Assembly: GCA_016935885.1 (NCBI GenBank)
Contig: JAFGQA010000485.1
Span: 1 to 27,424 of the forward strand
Direction of reading: 5' to 3'
From: Phycisphaerae bacterium
Lineage (GTDB): Bacteria > Planctomycetota > Phycisphaerae > UBA1845 > UTPLA1
DNA length: 27,424 nucleotides
Numbering within the stretch: the first letter of the stretch is position 1; the number at the start of each line of letters is the position of its first letter. The position numbers were made by a program, and so were the translations under genes. The notes under the pieces are model-generated. The model did no database searches and was not told the origin of the DNA. It saw only the letters and a list, made by a program, of their open reading frames with translations. This document shows positions 16,992-24,545 of this stretch, in pieces.

Positions 16992-17172
16992 CCCGGCCGT
17001 CGCCGGGTGCTACGTCCACACGGCCGCGGTGGCTGTGTGTGGTCGCTTGGTCTTCGGGTTTGCGTCCCGAGCAAGCCTGGGCGCAGGTTACCCGTGGGGA
17101 CGAAGCTTGAGGTTGATCCACATGTGTAAGCTCCGCCATCCTTAACGGGCCCGCCAATGGCAGCGGAGCTTA
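16992..17172 (+). ncRNA. Hairpin-rich segment, possible structured RNA or 3' UTR
   Basis: Several stem-loops follow each other within 180 bases after rpsG: CCCGGC/GCCGGG (16992-17007), CACACGGCC/GGCTGTGTG with one mismatch (17017-17039), a two-part stem GCTTG..TCGGG/CCCGA..CAAGC (17045-17076), CCTG/CAGG (17076-17087), and a perfect 10-bp stem TAAGCTCCGC/GCGGAGCTTA (17127-17172). No known RNA family motif was recognised, and none of the hairpins has a T-run, so termination alone does not explain them. GC-rich DNA forms hairpins easily, so this is tentative. Confidence 0.25.
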
Positions 17173-17187
17173 GCCGTGCCCGCGTAG

Positions 17188-17526
17188 CATGACAACGCTC
17201 CTTTCGTCGCCGGACATCAACAGCGACCTCGGCATCGCGGCTTGGCCGGCCCGCGGCCTGGCATCCTCATCTTCACCACATGTTCGTGTGCCGAAGCTGC
17301 CGAGGCCAATTGCGCGGCTGAGAACCGACGTGAGGAGTGGGCGTTCCATGATGGCAAGCCTCGTTTCCAGTATTGCCACGCCGGTTTCTCCGAGTTGTGG
17401 GTGAAGATGAGCATTGCCGTCCGTGGGCTTCAGGCGAGGATCTGCGAACAACGTGGCACTGTCGTACTGAAGACGGGCATGCCCGGTCGCTTCTGCAGAG
17501 TTCGCTGCCGTCACGTACGCAGATGA
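17188..17526 (+). pseudogene. Possible remnant of a PocR-like ligand-sensing domain
   Basis: The frame beginning after the stop at 17185-17187 encodes a Cys-containing stretch, then GKPRFQYCHAGFSELWV and IAVRGLQARI. The CHAGFSEL...I.V.G pattern recalls the conserved Cys/Gly turn of PocR-type sensor domains. No convincing start, ribosome-binding site or remaining domain is present, and the frame closes at 17526. It may be a decayed gene fragment or a chance resemblance. Confidence 0.2.
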
Positions 17527-17760
17527 CACAACGGCAGCATCCGTGGTCCTGGGCTGCCGGACTGGCAGTCCGGCTGGCAACGGCATGCCACAGAGGGAAT
17601 CCCGTAATTCCTTAGCTTCCATAAGGATATGTTTTGTGCCTCCGATGGCTCTCCTCGGCACGGGAGTTGCACAAGAAGGCGACCGGGGGCTGTCCGCACG
17701 GACGGATCAATCTCGGAATGAAGACACCGGTTCGGAATGGCTACAAGGAGGCTCAAATCG
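17527..17760 (+). other. Upstream region of groEL1
   Basis: No gene is supported here. A 19-base palindrome pairs GCCGGACTG (17556-17564) with CAGTCCGGC (17566-17574). A short inverted repeat TCCTTA-N7-TAAGGA (17609-17627) could be an operator. The CIRCE element bound by HrcA (TTAGCACTC-N9-GAGTGCTAA) was looked for and not seen, so control of groEL1 is not evident from sequence. Confidence 0.4.
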
Positions 17761-19428
17761 ATGGGTGCCAAGCAACTCACGTATCACGAAGACGCACGCG
17801 CCGCCCTGCTGATTGGCGTTGAGAAGCTGACGGCGGCGGTGAAGGCGACGCTGGGACCGCGCGGCCGAAACGCGATCCTCGACAAGGGCTGGGGAGTGCC
17901 GAGCGTGACCAAGGACGGCGTGACTGTGGCGGAGGAGATCGAGCTTGAGGACAAGTACGAGAACCTCGGGGTCCAGCTCGTGAAGGAGGCATCAAGCAAG
18001 ACCTCCGAGGCGGCTGGGGACGGGACAACGACCGCGACGGTGCTAGCGGAGGCGATTTTCAAAGAAGGTCTTCGGCACGTCGCCGCAGGCGCGGACGCGA
18101 TGGCCTTGAGCCGGGGAATCGAGAAGGCCGTACACGCGGTGGAGGGGGCGCTGGAGGAGATGTCGCGCCCGGTCAAGGCCGACGCGCAGAACGTGGAGGA
18201 CATCATCCGCGTGGCGAGTATCTCCGCGAACAACGACCGCGATGTGGGAGAGCGGCTGGCCGAGTGCTTCAAGCAAGTGGGGAAGGACGGCGTCATCACG
18301 ATCGAGGAGGGCAAGAGCCTGGACACGACCGTCGAGGTCGTGGAAGGGATGCAGTTCGACAGGGGCTATCTGTCGCCGCACTTCGTGACAAATGTTGAGG
18401 CGATGGAAGTGAACATGGAGAAGGCCTTCGTCCTGGTGTACGAAGACAAGATCTCCAGCGTAACGAAGCTGGTTCCGCTGCTGGAGAAGGTGGCGAAGAC
18501 GAAGCGGCCGCTGTTGATCATCGCCGAGGATGTCGAGGGGGAGGCGTTGGCCACATTGGTGGTCAACAAACTACGTGGCATCCTGCCGGTAGCGGCGGTG
18601 AAGGCGCCGGGCTATGGCGATCGCCGCAAGGCCATGATGGAGGATATCGCAGTCCTGACCGGCGGCAAGGCGATCTTCAAGGACCTAGGCATTGAGTTGG
18701 ACGGGGTTGCGGTCGGCGACCTGGGTCAGGCGAAGAAGATCACCATCGATGCCGACAACACGATCATTGTCGAGGGTGCCGGGGCTTCGAAGAGCATCAC
18801 GGGCCGGATCGAGATGATCCGTCGCGAGATTGAGACCACCACGAGCGACTACGACCGGGAGAAGCTGCAGGAGCGTCTTGCAAAACTGGCAGGCGGCGTG
18901 GCGCAGATCTTGGTCGGCGCGGCGACTGAGGCGGAGATGAAGGAGAAGAAGGCGCGGTATGAGGACGCGCTTCATGCGACGCGAGCGGCAATCGAGGAGG
19001 GCATCGTGCCCGGCGGCGGGGTGGCGTTACTGCGGGCGCGAGCCGCGTTGGACAAGGTGACCACCAAGGGTCACGACGAGAAGGCGGGCGTGGAGGTCGT
19101 GCGCAAGGCGCTGACGTCGCCGATCACGGCCATCGCGGCAAACGCCGGCGTCGAGCCGGGCGTTGTCCTGCACAAGGTCGAGAGCAAGCAGGGGTCATTC
19201 GGCTATAACGCCATGACGGAGCAGTACGGCGACCTGGTCAGCGACGGTGTCATCGACCCGACCAAGGTCGTCCGGACCGCCTTGCGGAACGCGAGCAGCG
19301 TCGCTCGGATCCTGCTGACAACGGACTGCTGCGTTGCCGCGGTTCCCAAGGAAGACGAAGGGCTGCCCGGCGGTGGACCCGGCATGGATGAGATGGGAGG
19401 CATGGGGGGAATGGGCGGCATGATGTAA
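17761..19428 (+). CDS. groEL: Chaperonin GroEL, paralogue 1 (with GGM tail)
   Basis: A 555-residue 60-kDa chaperonin. ATG 17761 is chosen because AAGGAGG lies at 17743-17749; the ATG at 17737 adds eight non-family residues. ATPase landmarks are intact: [45 protein letters not shown], and [21 protein letters not shown] with the catalytic Asp equivalent to E. coli D398. The apical domain has RGYLSPHFV, where the substrate-contact Tyr203 of E. coli is His. The C-terminus ends in the Gly/Met repeat [11 protein letters not shown] characteristic of GroEL tails inside the cavity. It is followed by groES and a second groEL, so it is probably the housekeeping paralogue that works with that GroES. Confidence 0.97.
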   Translation: MGAKQLTYHEDARAALLIGVEKLTAAVKATLGPRGRNAILDKGWGVPSVTKDGVTVAEEIELEDKYENLGVQLVKEASSKTSEAAGDGTTTATVLAEAIFKEGLRHVAAGADAMALSRGIEKAVHAVEGALEEMSRPVKADAQNVEDIIRVASISANNDRDVGERLAECFKQVGKDGVITIEEGKSLDTTVEVVEGMQFDRGYLSPHFVTNVEAMEVNMEKAFVLVYEDKISSVTKLVPLLEKVAKTKRPLLIIAEDVEGEALATLVVNKLRGILPVAAVKAPGYGDRRKAMMEDIAVLTGGKAIFKDLGIELDGVAVGDLGQAKKITIDADNTIIVEGAGASKSITGRIEMIRREIETTTSDYDREKLQERLAKLAGGVAQILVGAATEAEMKEKKARYEDALHATRAAIEEGIVPGGGVALLRARAALDKVTTKGHDEKAGVEVVRKALTSPITAIAANAGVEPGVVLHKVESKQGSFGYNAMTEQYGDLVSDGVIDPTKVVRTALRNASSVARILLTTDCCVAAVPKEDEGLPGGGPGMDEMGGMGGMGGMM

Positions 19429-19581
19429 GGAGGATTCACGGACCCAAAGGGGGCGAGCGCTTGGGTGTCTGCGAGGTGTGCCAGGTCAGATGAATCGGTC
19501 GACATAGAGGACAGTCTGGGGATGGCACCCCGCTTGGGTTGGCATGTTGGCATCCCGATCAGATAGCAGGAGACAAAAAAC

Positions 19582-19881
19582 ATGGCGAAATTGAAGATCA
19601 AGCCGCTGGATGACCGGCTGGTCGTCGAGCAGCATGAAGCGGAAGAGATGACGAGTGGCGGAATCGTTTTGCCGGAGCAGGCGAAGGAGAAGCCCACGCG
19701 AGGCACTGTGTTGGCCGTGGGTCCCGGCAAGCTGCTGGATACGGGGAATCGCGGGCCGTTGTCCGTGAAGGTCGGCGATGAAGTGTTCTACGGCAAGTAC
19801 TCGGGCACGGACGTGGAAATCGGCAATAAGAAGTACACGGTGCTGCGGGAGAGCGACGTTTTAGCGGTGATTGAGAAGTAA
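19582..19881 (+). CDS. groES: Co-chaperonin GroES
   Basis: A 99-residue GroES, the 10-kDa lid of the GroEL chamber. ATG 19582 follows a CAGGAG site. It begins with the family-typical KIKPLDDRLVVEQ. The mobile loop EMTSGGIVLPEQAKEKP contains the Ile-Val-Leu that binds the GroEL apical domain, then RGTVLAVGPGKLLD and the C-terminal VLRESDVLAVIEK. It lies between the two groEL genes, only 14 bases before the second, so groES and groEL2 are almost certainly co-transcribed. With a 153-base gap to groEL1, GroES might serve both paralogues. No other groES is present in the window. Confidence 0.98.
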   Translation: MAKLKIKPLDDRLVVEQHEAEEMTSGGIVLPEQAKEKPTRGTVLAVGPGKLLDTGNRGPLSVKVGDEVFYGKYSGTDVEIGNKKYTVLRESDVLAVIEK

Positions 19882-19895
19882 GGTGAGGAATCAAA

Positions 19896-21521
19896 ATGGC
19901 TGTCAAACAGATGCTTTTTGACCAGCACGCGACCGGGAACCTCGGGACGGGCCTGACGCAGCTTGCGGCGGCAGTCAAGCTGACGCTGGGGCCGACCGGC
20001 CGAAACGTGTTGCTCCAGAAATCGTGGGGTGCGCCACGGGTCACCAAGGACGGCGTGACCGTGTCAAAGGAAATCGAGCTTCCCCAGCCCTTTGAGAACA
20101 TGGGCGCGAAGATGGTGAACGAGGTGGCCAGCAAGACCTCGGACGCGGCCGGTGACGGCACGACGACAGCCGTCGTGTTGGCCGAGGCCATGTTCAAGGA
20201 AGGTCTGAAGAACGTGACTGCCGGGGCCAACCCGATGCTGTTGAAGCGGGGGATAGATAAGGCCGTGGACATCACGGCAAAGCGGCTTTCGTCGATGGCC
20301 ATAAAGGTCAAGGGGTCGGCGGACATCGCGAAGGTCGGCACGATCAGCGCCAATGGAGACGAGGAGATCGGCAAGATGCTTGCGAAGGCGATGGATGAAG
20401 TCGGCTCCGAAGGCGTGATCACGATTGAAGAGGGCAAGAGCCTCGAGACCGAGAAGCGTGTCGTCGAAGGCATGCAGTTCGACCGGGGATATGTCTCGCC
20501 GTACTTCATCACCAATACGAATGAGATGAAGTGCATCCTGGAAGATGCTTACATCCTGATCTACGAAAAGAAGATAAGCTCGATTCGCGACTTAGTGCCG
20601 CTTCTTGAGAAGATCGTCAGCACGAGCAGGCCATTGCTGATTATCGCGGAGAGCGTCGAGGGCGAGGCACTGGCGGCGATGGTGGTCAATCGCCTGCGAG
20701 GCATCCTGCGGGGTTGCGTCGTCAAGGCGCCCGGCTTCGGCGATCGCCGCAAGGCCATGCTCCAGGACATCGCCGTGGTGACCGGAGGCGAGTTCATCAG
20801 CGAAGACCGTGGCCTGAAGTTGGAGAAGATCGAGATCGGCCAACTCGGTGTGGCCAAGAAGATCGTCGTGGACAAGGATACGACCACGATCATCGAGGGT
20901 GCGGGCAAGAAATCCGACGTGAAGGCCCGCGCCGATCAGATCCGAGCCCAGATCGAGAAGACCACCAGCGATTACGACAAGGAGAAGCTTCACGAGCGTC
21001 TGGCGAAGCTGACCGGCGGCGTGGCCATCATCCGTGTCGGCGGGGCGACGGAAGTCGAGGTCAAGGAGCGTAAGGACCTCGTGGACGACGCATTCCACGC
21101 GACGAAGGCCGCGGTTGAGGAGGGGGTCGTGTGCGGCGGTGGCGTGGCCTTGTTGCGCTGCATCGACTTGGTGAAGAAGGCGGCCGAGCAGGAAAGCGGG
21201 GACGTGAAGACGGGTATGAACATCGCCATCCGAGCCCTGGAGTTTCCCACCCGCCAGATCGCCGAGAACAGCGGGAAGGACGGTGCGGTGGTGGTAGCCC
21301 AGGTCCTGGAGGGCAAGGGCAACTTCGGGTATGACGCCCGCAAGGACCGATTCTGCGACCTTGTGGAGGCGGGCATTATCGATCCGGCCAAGGTCGTTCG
21401 GACCGCCCTTCAAAACGCTGCCAGTGTGGCTGGGATGCTGCTGATGACGGACGTGATGGTCACCGAGTTCAAGAAGAAGGACAAGGACGGAGGTCAGGAG
21501 ATACCGGGCGTTGTCCGATAG
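19896..21521 (+). CDS. groEL: Chaperonin GroEL, paralogue 2 (no GGM tail)
   Basis: A 541-residue second chaperonin starting at ATG 19896 with a GTGAGG site upstream. ATPase motifs are intact: [45 protein letters not shown] and [20 protein letters not shown]. The apical domain keeps Tyr at the position where paralogue 1 has His (RGYVSPYFI), and has Cys in its [14 protein letters not shown] segment. The C-terminus is a short charged [16 protein letters not shown] with no Gly/Met repeat, which suggests a changed cavity and perhaps different clients. It is followed by a strong intrinsic terminator, which closes the operon. The name groEL is shared with the upstream paralogue. Confidence 0.97.
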   Translation: MAVKQMLFDQHATGNLGTGLTQLAAAVKLTLGPTGRNVLLQKSWGAPRVTKDGVTVSKEIELPQPFENMGAKMVNEVASKTSDAAGDGTTTAVVLAEAMFKEGLKNVTAGANPMLLKRGIDKAVDITAKRLSSMAIKVKGSADIAKVGTISANGDEEIGKMLAKAMDEVGSEGVITIEEGKSLETEKRVVEGMQFDRGYVSPYFITNTNEMKCILEDAYILIYEKKISSIRDLVPLLEKIVSTSRPLLIIAESVEGEALAAMVVNRLRGILRGCVVKAPGFGDRRKAMLQDIAVVTGGEFISEDRGLKLEKIEIGQLGVAKKIVVDKDTTTIIEGAGKKSDVKARADQIRAQIEKTTSDYDKEKLHERLAKLTGGVAIIRVGGATEVEVKERKDLVDDAFHATKAAVEEGVVCGGGVALLRCIDLVKKAAEQESGDVKTGMNIAIRALEFPTRQIAENSGKDGAVVVAQVLEGKGNFGYDARKDRFCDLVEAGIIDPAKVVRTALQNAASVAGMLLMTDVMVTEFKKKDKDGGQEIPGVVR

Positions 21522-21554
21522 TCGACTATGCGTCAGGAGATCCCGAGCGAAGAG

Positions 21555-21574
21555 CCCCCGAGCTTGCTTGGGGG
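21555..21574 (+). other. First hairpin after groEL2
   Basis: CCCCCGAGC (21555-21563) pairs with GCTTGGGGG (21566-21574), allowing one G-T pair. It lies about 20 bases before the stronger terminator, and GAGCCCCC (21552-21559) can alternatively pair with GGGGGCTC in that terminator region (21611-21618). It may be a tandem or alternative terminator stem. Confidence 0.5.
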
Positions 21575-21595
21575 GTGGTTTCAAAGCGGAATCGC

Positions 21596-21624
21596 CCCCC
21601 GGCCAAGGCCGGGGGCTCTTGTTT
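21596..21624 (+). terminator. Strong intrinsic terminator of the groE operon
   Basis: CCCCCGGCC (21596-21604) and GGCCGGGGG (21607-21615) form a perfect 9-bp GC stem, followed by CTCTTGTTT. It is the clearest terminator in the window and lies about 75 bases after groEL2. It separates the groE genes from dnaJ. Confidence 0.75.
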
Positions 21625-21672
21625 AACCTCGAAGCTCTTGTTTAACCTCGAGGTTCTTGCTTGACCTGGGAG
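21616..21672 (+). repeat. Tandem repeat, 3 x 19 bp
   Basis: Three back-to-back 19-base units: CTCTTGTTTAACCTCGAAG (21616-21634), CTCTTGTTTAACCTCGAGG (21635-21653), and the diverged TTCTTGCTTGACCTGGGAG (21654-21672). It starts at the tail of the terminator and ends 50 bases before dnaJ. The third unit contains TTGACC, which could be a -35 element, but no well-spaced -10 is evident. The function is unknown. Confidence 0.7.
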
Positions 21673-21724
21673 TTCTGTTGGTGCTTGTGTACTCCCTCTT
21701 AGCTCCGAGGGGCCGTTGGCAGCG

Positions 21725-22867
21725 ATGACCGTGGCGCAGAAGCGGGACTACTACAACGTGCTCGGTGTCAGCCGCGATGCTTCACCGGACGAGATTAAGC
21801 GCGCCTATCGCAAGGCGGCGATGAAGTACCATCCCGATCGCAGTACGGGCATTCCCGATGCGGAGGAGAAGTTCAAGGAGTCTTCCGAGGCCTACGAGGT
21901 CCTGTCGAACCCGGAGCGGCGCAACCTGTATGACCGCTTCGGCCACGCCGGTCTCAGCGGCACGGCCGGCCACGATTTCTCCCGGATGCGGGTGGACGAC
22001 ATCTTCAGCGTGTTCGGGGACATCTTCGGCGACGTGTTCGGTGGGGGATTCGGCGGTGGCCGGCGGGCTTCCCGCGGCGTTGATCTCCAGACCGAGGTTG
22101 TTCTGTCGCTGGCCGACGTCGCCCATGAGACAGAGCGGGCCATCCAGTTTGCCCGCAATGACTTCTGCGATCGGTGCGGCGGCAAGGGCGCCGAGCCGGG
22201 CAGCGACGTACGGACGTGTCGGACATGTGGCGGCTACGGCCAGGTCGAGCGAACGAGCGGCATGGGTCTGTTCTCCATGCGACAGGTCGTGGCGTGCCCA
22301 GATTGCCGCGGGCGCGGCAGTACGTTCAGCAAGGTCTGCAACGTCTGCAAGGGATCCGGGCGCGTGCCGAAACACCGCGTGGTGACGGTCAAGATCCCCG
22401 CTGGCATCCACGACGGTCAGGCCATCCGCCTGCGGGGTGAGGGCGAACCCGGGGAAGACGGAACGGCGCGGGGCGATCTGCACTGCTACGTGCGGATCGA
22501 GCCGCACCCGTTCCTCCGGCGACACGGCAACGACGTGGTGTGTGAGGTTCCCATCAGCTTCACGCAGGCCGCCCTGGGCGCCAAGATCGAGGTCCCGACG
22601 CTCAGCGGCAAGGCCGAAGTGGCGGTTCCCGCCGGCATCCAGCATGGCGAGTTGCTGCGGCTCGCGAAAGTGGGCTTGCCGGATATGCGAAGCCGGGCAG
22701 CGGGCGATCAGATCATTCAGATCCTCGTCGAGGTGCCGCGGCGGTTGAACGCGAAGCAAAGGGAGTTGCTTCGTGAGTTCGCAGAGACGGAAGACAGGAG
22801 CGTCCTGCCCGAGAGCAAGGGTTTCCTCGATAAGTTCAAGGACTTCCTGTCGAATCTTTCTGATTGA
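21725..22867 (+). CDS. dnaJ: Chaperone DnaJ (Hsp40)
   Basis: A 380-residue type A J-protein that delivers clients to DnaK and stimulates its ATPase. The N-terminal J domain (about 1-70) has His36-Pro37-Asp38. A Gly/Phe-rich linker (DIFGDVFGGGFGGG) follows. The zinc domain has all four CxxCxGxG repeats: Cys148/151, Cys165/168, Cys191/194 and Cys205/208. The C-terminal substrate-binding domain ends near residue 345. ATG 21725 is used because the protein then starts like family members (QKRDYYNVLGV); TTG 21716 is possible. GAGGGG at 21707-21712 lies upstream. dnaK, the usual partner, is not nearby; grpE follows after 82 bases. Confidence 0.97.
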   Translation: MTVAQKRDYYNVLGVSRDASPDEIKRAYRKAAMKYHPDRSTGIPDAEEKFKESSEAYEVLSNPERRNLYDRFGHAGLSGTAGHDFSRMRVDDIFSVFGDIFGDVFGGGFGGGRRASRGVDLQTEVVLSLADVAHETERAIQFARNDFCDRCGGKGAEPGSDVRTCRTCGGYGQVERTSGMGLFSMRQVVACPDCRGRGSTFSKVCNVCKGSGRVPKHRVVTVKIPAGIHDGQAIRLRGEGEPGEDGTARGDLHCYVRIEPHPFLRRHGNDVVCEVPISFTQAALGAKIEVPTLSGKAEVAVPAGIQHGELLRLAKVGLPDMRSRAAGDQIIQILVEVPRRLNAKQRELLREFAETEDRSVLPESKGFLDKFKDFLSNLSD

Positions 22868-22949
22868 CAATGTGAATCGTGCAACGGTGTGGGGCGTGCT
22901 GCCCGGAGCATCGTGTGGTGGCGCCGGCCTGTGAAGACCGGGCGAGAAC

Positions 22950-23564
22950 ATGGCCGAGAAGAAGAAAATCGTGGTTGCCAGCAAGGAGGAGACGTCCCGC
23001 TACGCACCTGGCTCCGAGGCGTCCTCGTTGGACAAGGTTACCGACGCCCAGAGGCAAGAGGACGAGGCCTCCGGCCAGGGCGTGGCTGAGGGGGAGACGA
23101 TCGAGTCGCTTCGGGCTGAACTGGAGGCGTACAAGGACAAGTTGCTTCGGGCTCAGGCCGAGTGCGCCAACATCTCAAAGCGGTTGCACCAGCAACACGC
23201 GGAATCGCTGAAGCTGGCCGGCATGGATCTGGCTCGCGATCTGCTGCCCGTTGTGGACAGCTTCGAGCGAACCCTGAGCGGCTTCGACGAATTCAACGCG
23301 GATGATCCGGTGGTTCAGGGTGTGCGGATGATCGCCGATCAGCTCCTCAAGGTGCTGAAGGACCACGGCGTCGAGCCGATTCAGGCCGTCGGCATGCCGT
23401 TCGATCCCACGTTGCACGAGGCCGTCATGCAGGACAAGGAATCGGATCTCGCGCCGGGCCTCGTCTCCGCGGAGTTGCAGCGTGGTTACAAGATGAATGA
23501 ACGCGTGCTTCGCGCGACCAAGGTGACCGTGGCCGCGGAGCCGGAGGAATCGGCCGGGCAGTGA
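22950..23564 (+). CDS. grpE: Nucleotide exchange factor GrpE
   Basis: A 204-residue GrpE that promotes ADP release from DnaK. It has a charged, probably disordered N-terminus (about 1-45), a long coiled coil (ESLRAELEAYKDKLLRAQAECANISKR), the central segment DLLPVVDSFERTL, then the conserved C-terminal beta domain with GVEPIQAVGMPFDPTLHEAV and GYKMNERVLRATKVTV. The start is ATG 22950, with only a weak GGGCGAGA upstream. The order dnaJ-grpE is reversed from the common hrcA-grpE-dnaK-dnaJ, and dnaK is missing here. It ends with TGA at 23562-23564. Confidence 0.96.
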   Translation: MAEKKKIVVASKEETSRYAPGSEASSLDKVTDAQRQEDEASGQGVAEGETIESLRAELEAYKDKLLRAQAECANISKRLHQQHAESLKLAGMDLARDLLPVVDSFERTLSGFDEFNADDPVVQGVRMIADQLLKVLKDHGVEPIQAVGMPFDPTLHEAVMQDKESDLAPGLVSAELQRGYKMNERVLRATKVTVAAEPEESAGQ

Positions 23565-23762
23565 GGAAGCGTCGTCGGAAGGGGCCTGAAGAGCCCGTCC
23601 GGAAGCCTCCTGGGGCGCGGGCACCAAAGCCCGTGGGCACACCACCGAGGCGCCGGTACCACGGAACGCGCACACGCGGGATGCCGGTGCGACGGTTCCA
23701 GGAAGGGCTCCAAGCTGGCGCGCGGCCTTCGCCAGGCGTTTGTGATCGACGGGAGTGACGAG
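23565..23762 (+). other. Spacer between grpE and the zinc ribbon gene
   Basis: A 65-residue open frame beginning at a GTG that overlaps the grpE stop is almost all Arg, Pro and Gly, so it is probably not a gene. The segment GGGCACCAAAGCCCGTGGGC (23618-23637) has the look of the dispersed intergenic repeats of this genome. Confidence 0.4.
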
Positions 23763-24113
23763 ATGCCGACGTATGAATACGAGTGCAGGACCTGCGGAGA
23801 GACGTTCGACGTCTTCCAGTCCATTAAGGCCTCGCCCATGCGGAGGGCTCAGTGTCCGGCGTGCGGCGGTGTGCGTCCCGTTCGCCGGCTCGTAGGGACC
23901 GGTGGGGCGATCCTGTTCAAGGGCTCCGGCTTCTACGAGACGGACTATCGCAGCGAGAGCTACAAGAAGGCGGCCAAGGCCGAGAGCGGAACGGTGGCCA
24001 AGACGTCCAGTGACGACGGCAAGAGCAGCGACAAAGGCAGTAGCCCAGGCCCCTCCGAAACAGCCGCCGCCAAGAAGCCGTCGCCGAAGACCGCGACCAC
24101 CAACACCTCCTAA
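23763..24113 (+). CDS. FmdB-family zinc ribbon protein
   Basis: A 116-residue protein starting at ATG 23763, with GGAG at 23750-23753. It begins MPTYEYECRTCGETFDVFQS and carries the FmdB-type zinc ribbon with Cys8, Cys11, Cys31 and Cys34. A short conserved region ends in GSGFYETDY. The last 55 or so residues are a Lys/Ser/Thr/Ala-rich tail that looks disordered. The family is widespread and was first named for a formamidase-linked regulator; its function is not settled. Sitting after grpE, it may be co-expressed with the chaperones, though the spacer of about 200 bases makes that uncertain. Confidence 0.92.
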   Translation: MPTYEYECRTCGETFDVFQSIKASPMRRAQCPACGGVRPVRRLVGTGGAILFKGSGFYETDYRSESYKKAAKAESGTVAKTSSDDGKSSDKGSSPGPSETAAAKKPSPKTATTNTS

Positions 24114-24240
24114 GAGTGCATCCTGAAGCCTCCGTGGTGCGGACGTCCCGCCCCGTGACTCCAAAGCTGGGACGGCGACGCCGCGATGCTCTCCGAACGC
24201 GCCTGTAGCGGCGCTGCTCGGCGGAGGGGCGCCCCCAGCA

Positions 24241-24384
24241 GGGTCCGTGGCGCTTCCCGGCGGCATTCGATTCAGGGTGACAAGGGGTACCTTGTCCGCC
24301 CGTGCGGTCGCTCTGGTGAGCGCCTGGGGCATACACACTGACAGGCAAGCTGCCAGTGGCACCCGCCGAGACTGTCACCGACCC
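24241..24384 (-). repeat. MITE-like dispersed repeat, copy B (inverted)
   Basis: The reverse complement of 24241-24384 aligns end to end with 2814-2953. Over the first 59 aligned bases only five differ, and the internal CACTGGCAG stem is kept. The terminal repeats are decayed: GGGTCGGTGACA at one end and GCGCCACGGACCC at the other. No target duplication is evident, which fits an older insertion. The surrounding spacer (24114-24240 and 24385-24545) holds no gene and shares no similarity with the flanks of copy A, so the edges of the element are well defined. Confidence 0.7.
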
Positions 24385-24545
24385 CCGCAGCTTCGGGCAT
24401 GGCCAGCGCCTTGCCGGCTCTCCCCCAACTCCTATAATGCTACCCGTCGAGTCGTTCCCCGGAACCGCGTGGTGCGGCGGGTTTTGATGCCTGCGCCTGG
24501 CTGGCGGACACGCGGGCTGGTGGCAATCGCAGGGAGGATACTCGC

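Noticed and set aside
17170..17661. 163-residue reverse-strand frame in the rpsG-groEL1 spacer
   Set aside because: No motif or convincing ribosome-binding site; the forward frame in the same place shows a better, though weak, resemblance to a known domain.
17527..17760. CIRCE/HrcA operator upstream of groEL1
   Set aside because: No TTAGCACTC-N9-GAGTGCTAA or close variant was found.
19434..19520. CACGGACCC and GACAGTCTGGG in the groEL1-groES spacer, resembling the repeat element
   Set aside because: The matches are only 9-11 bases, are in the wrong relative arrangement, and lack the internal hairpin, so they are probably chance.
23561..23758. 65-residue Arg/Pro-rich frame overlapping the grpE stop
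   Set aside because: Although GTGA overlap suggests coupling, the composition and repeat-like DNA argue against a real gene.
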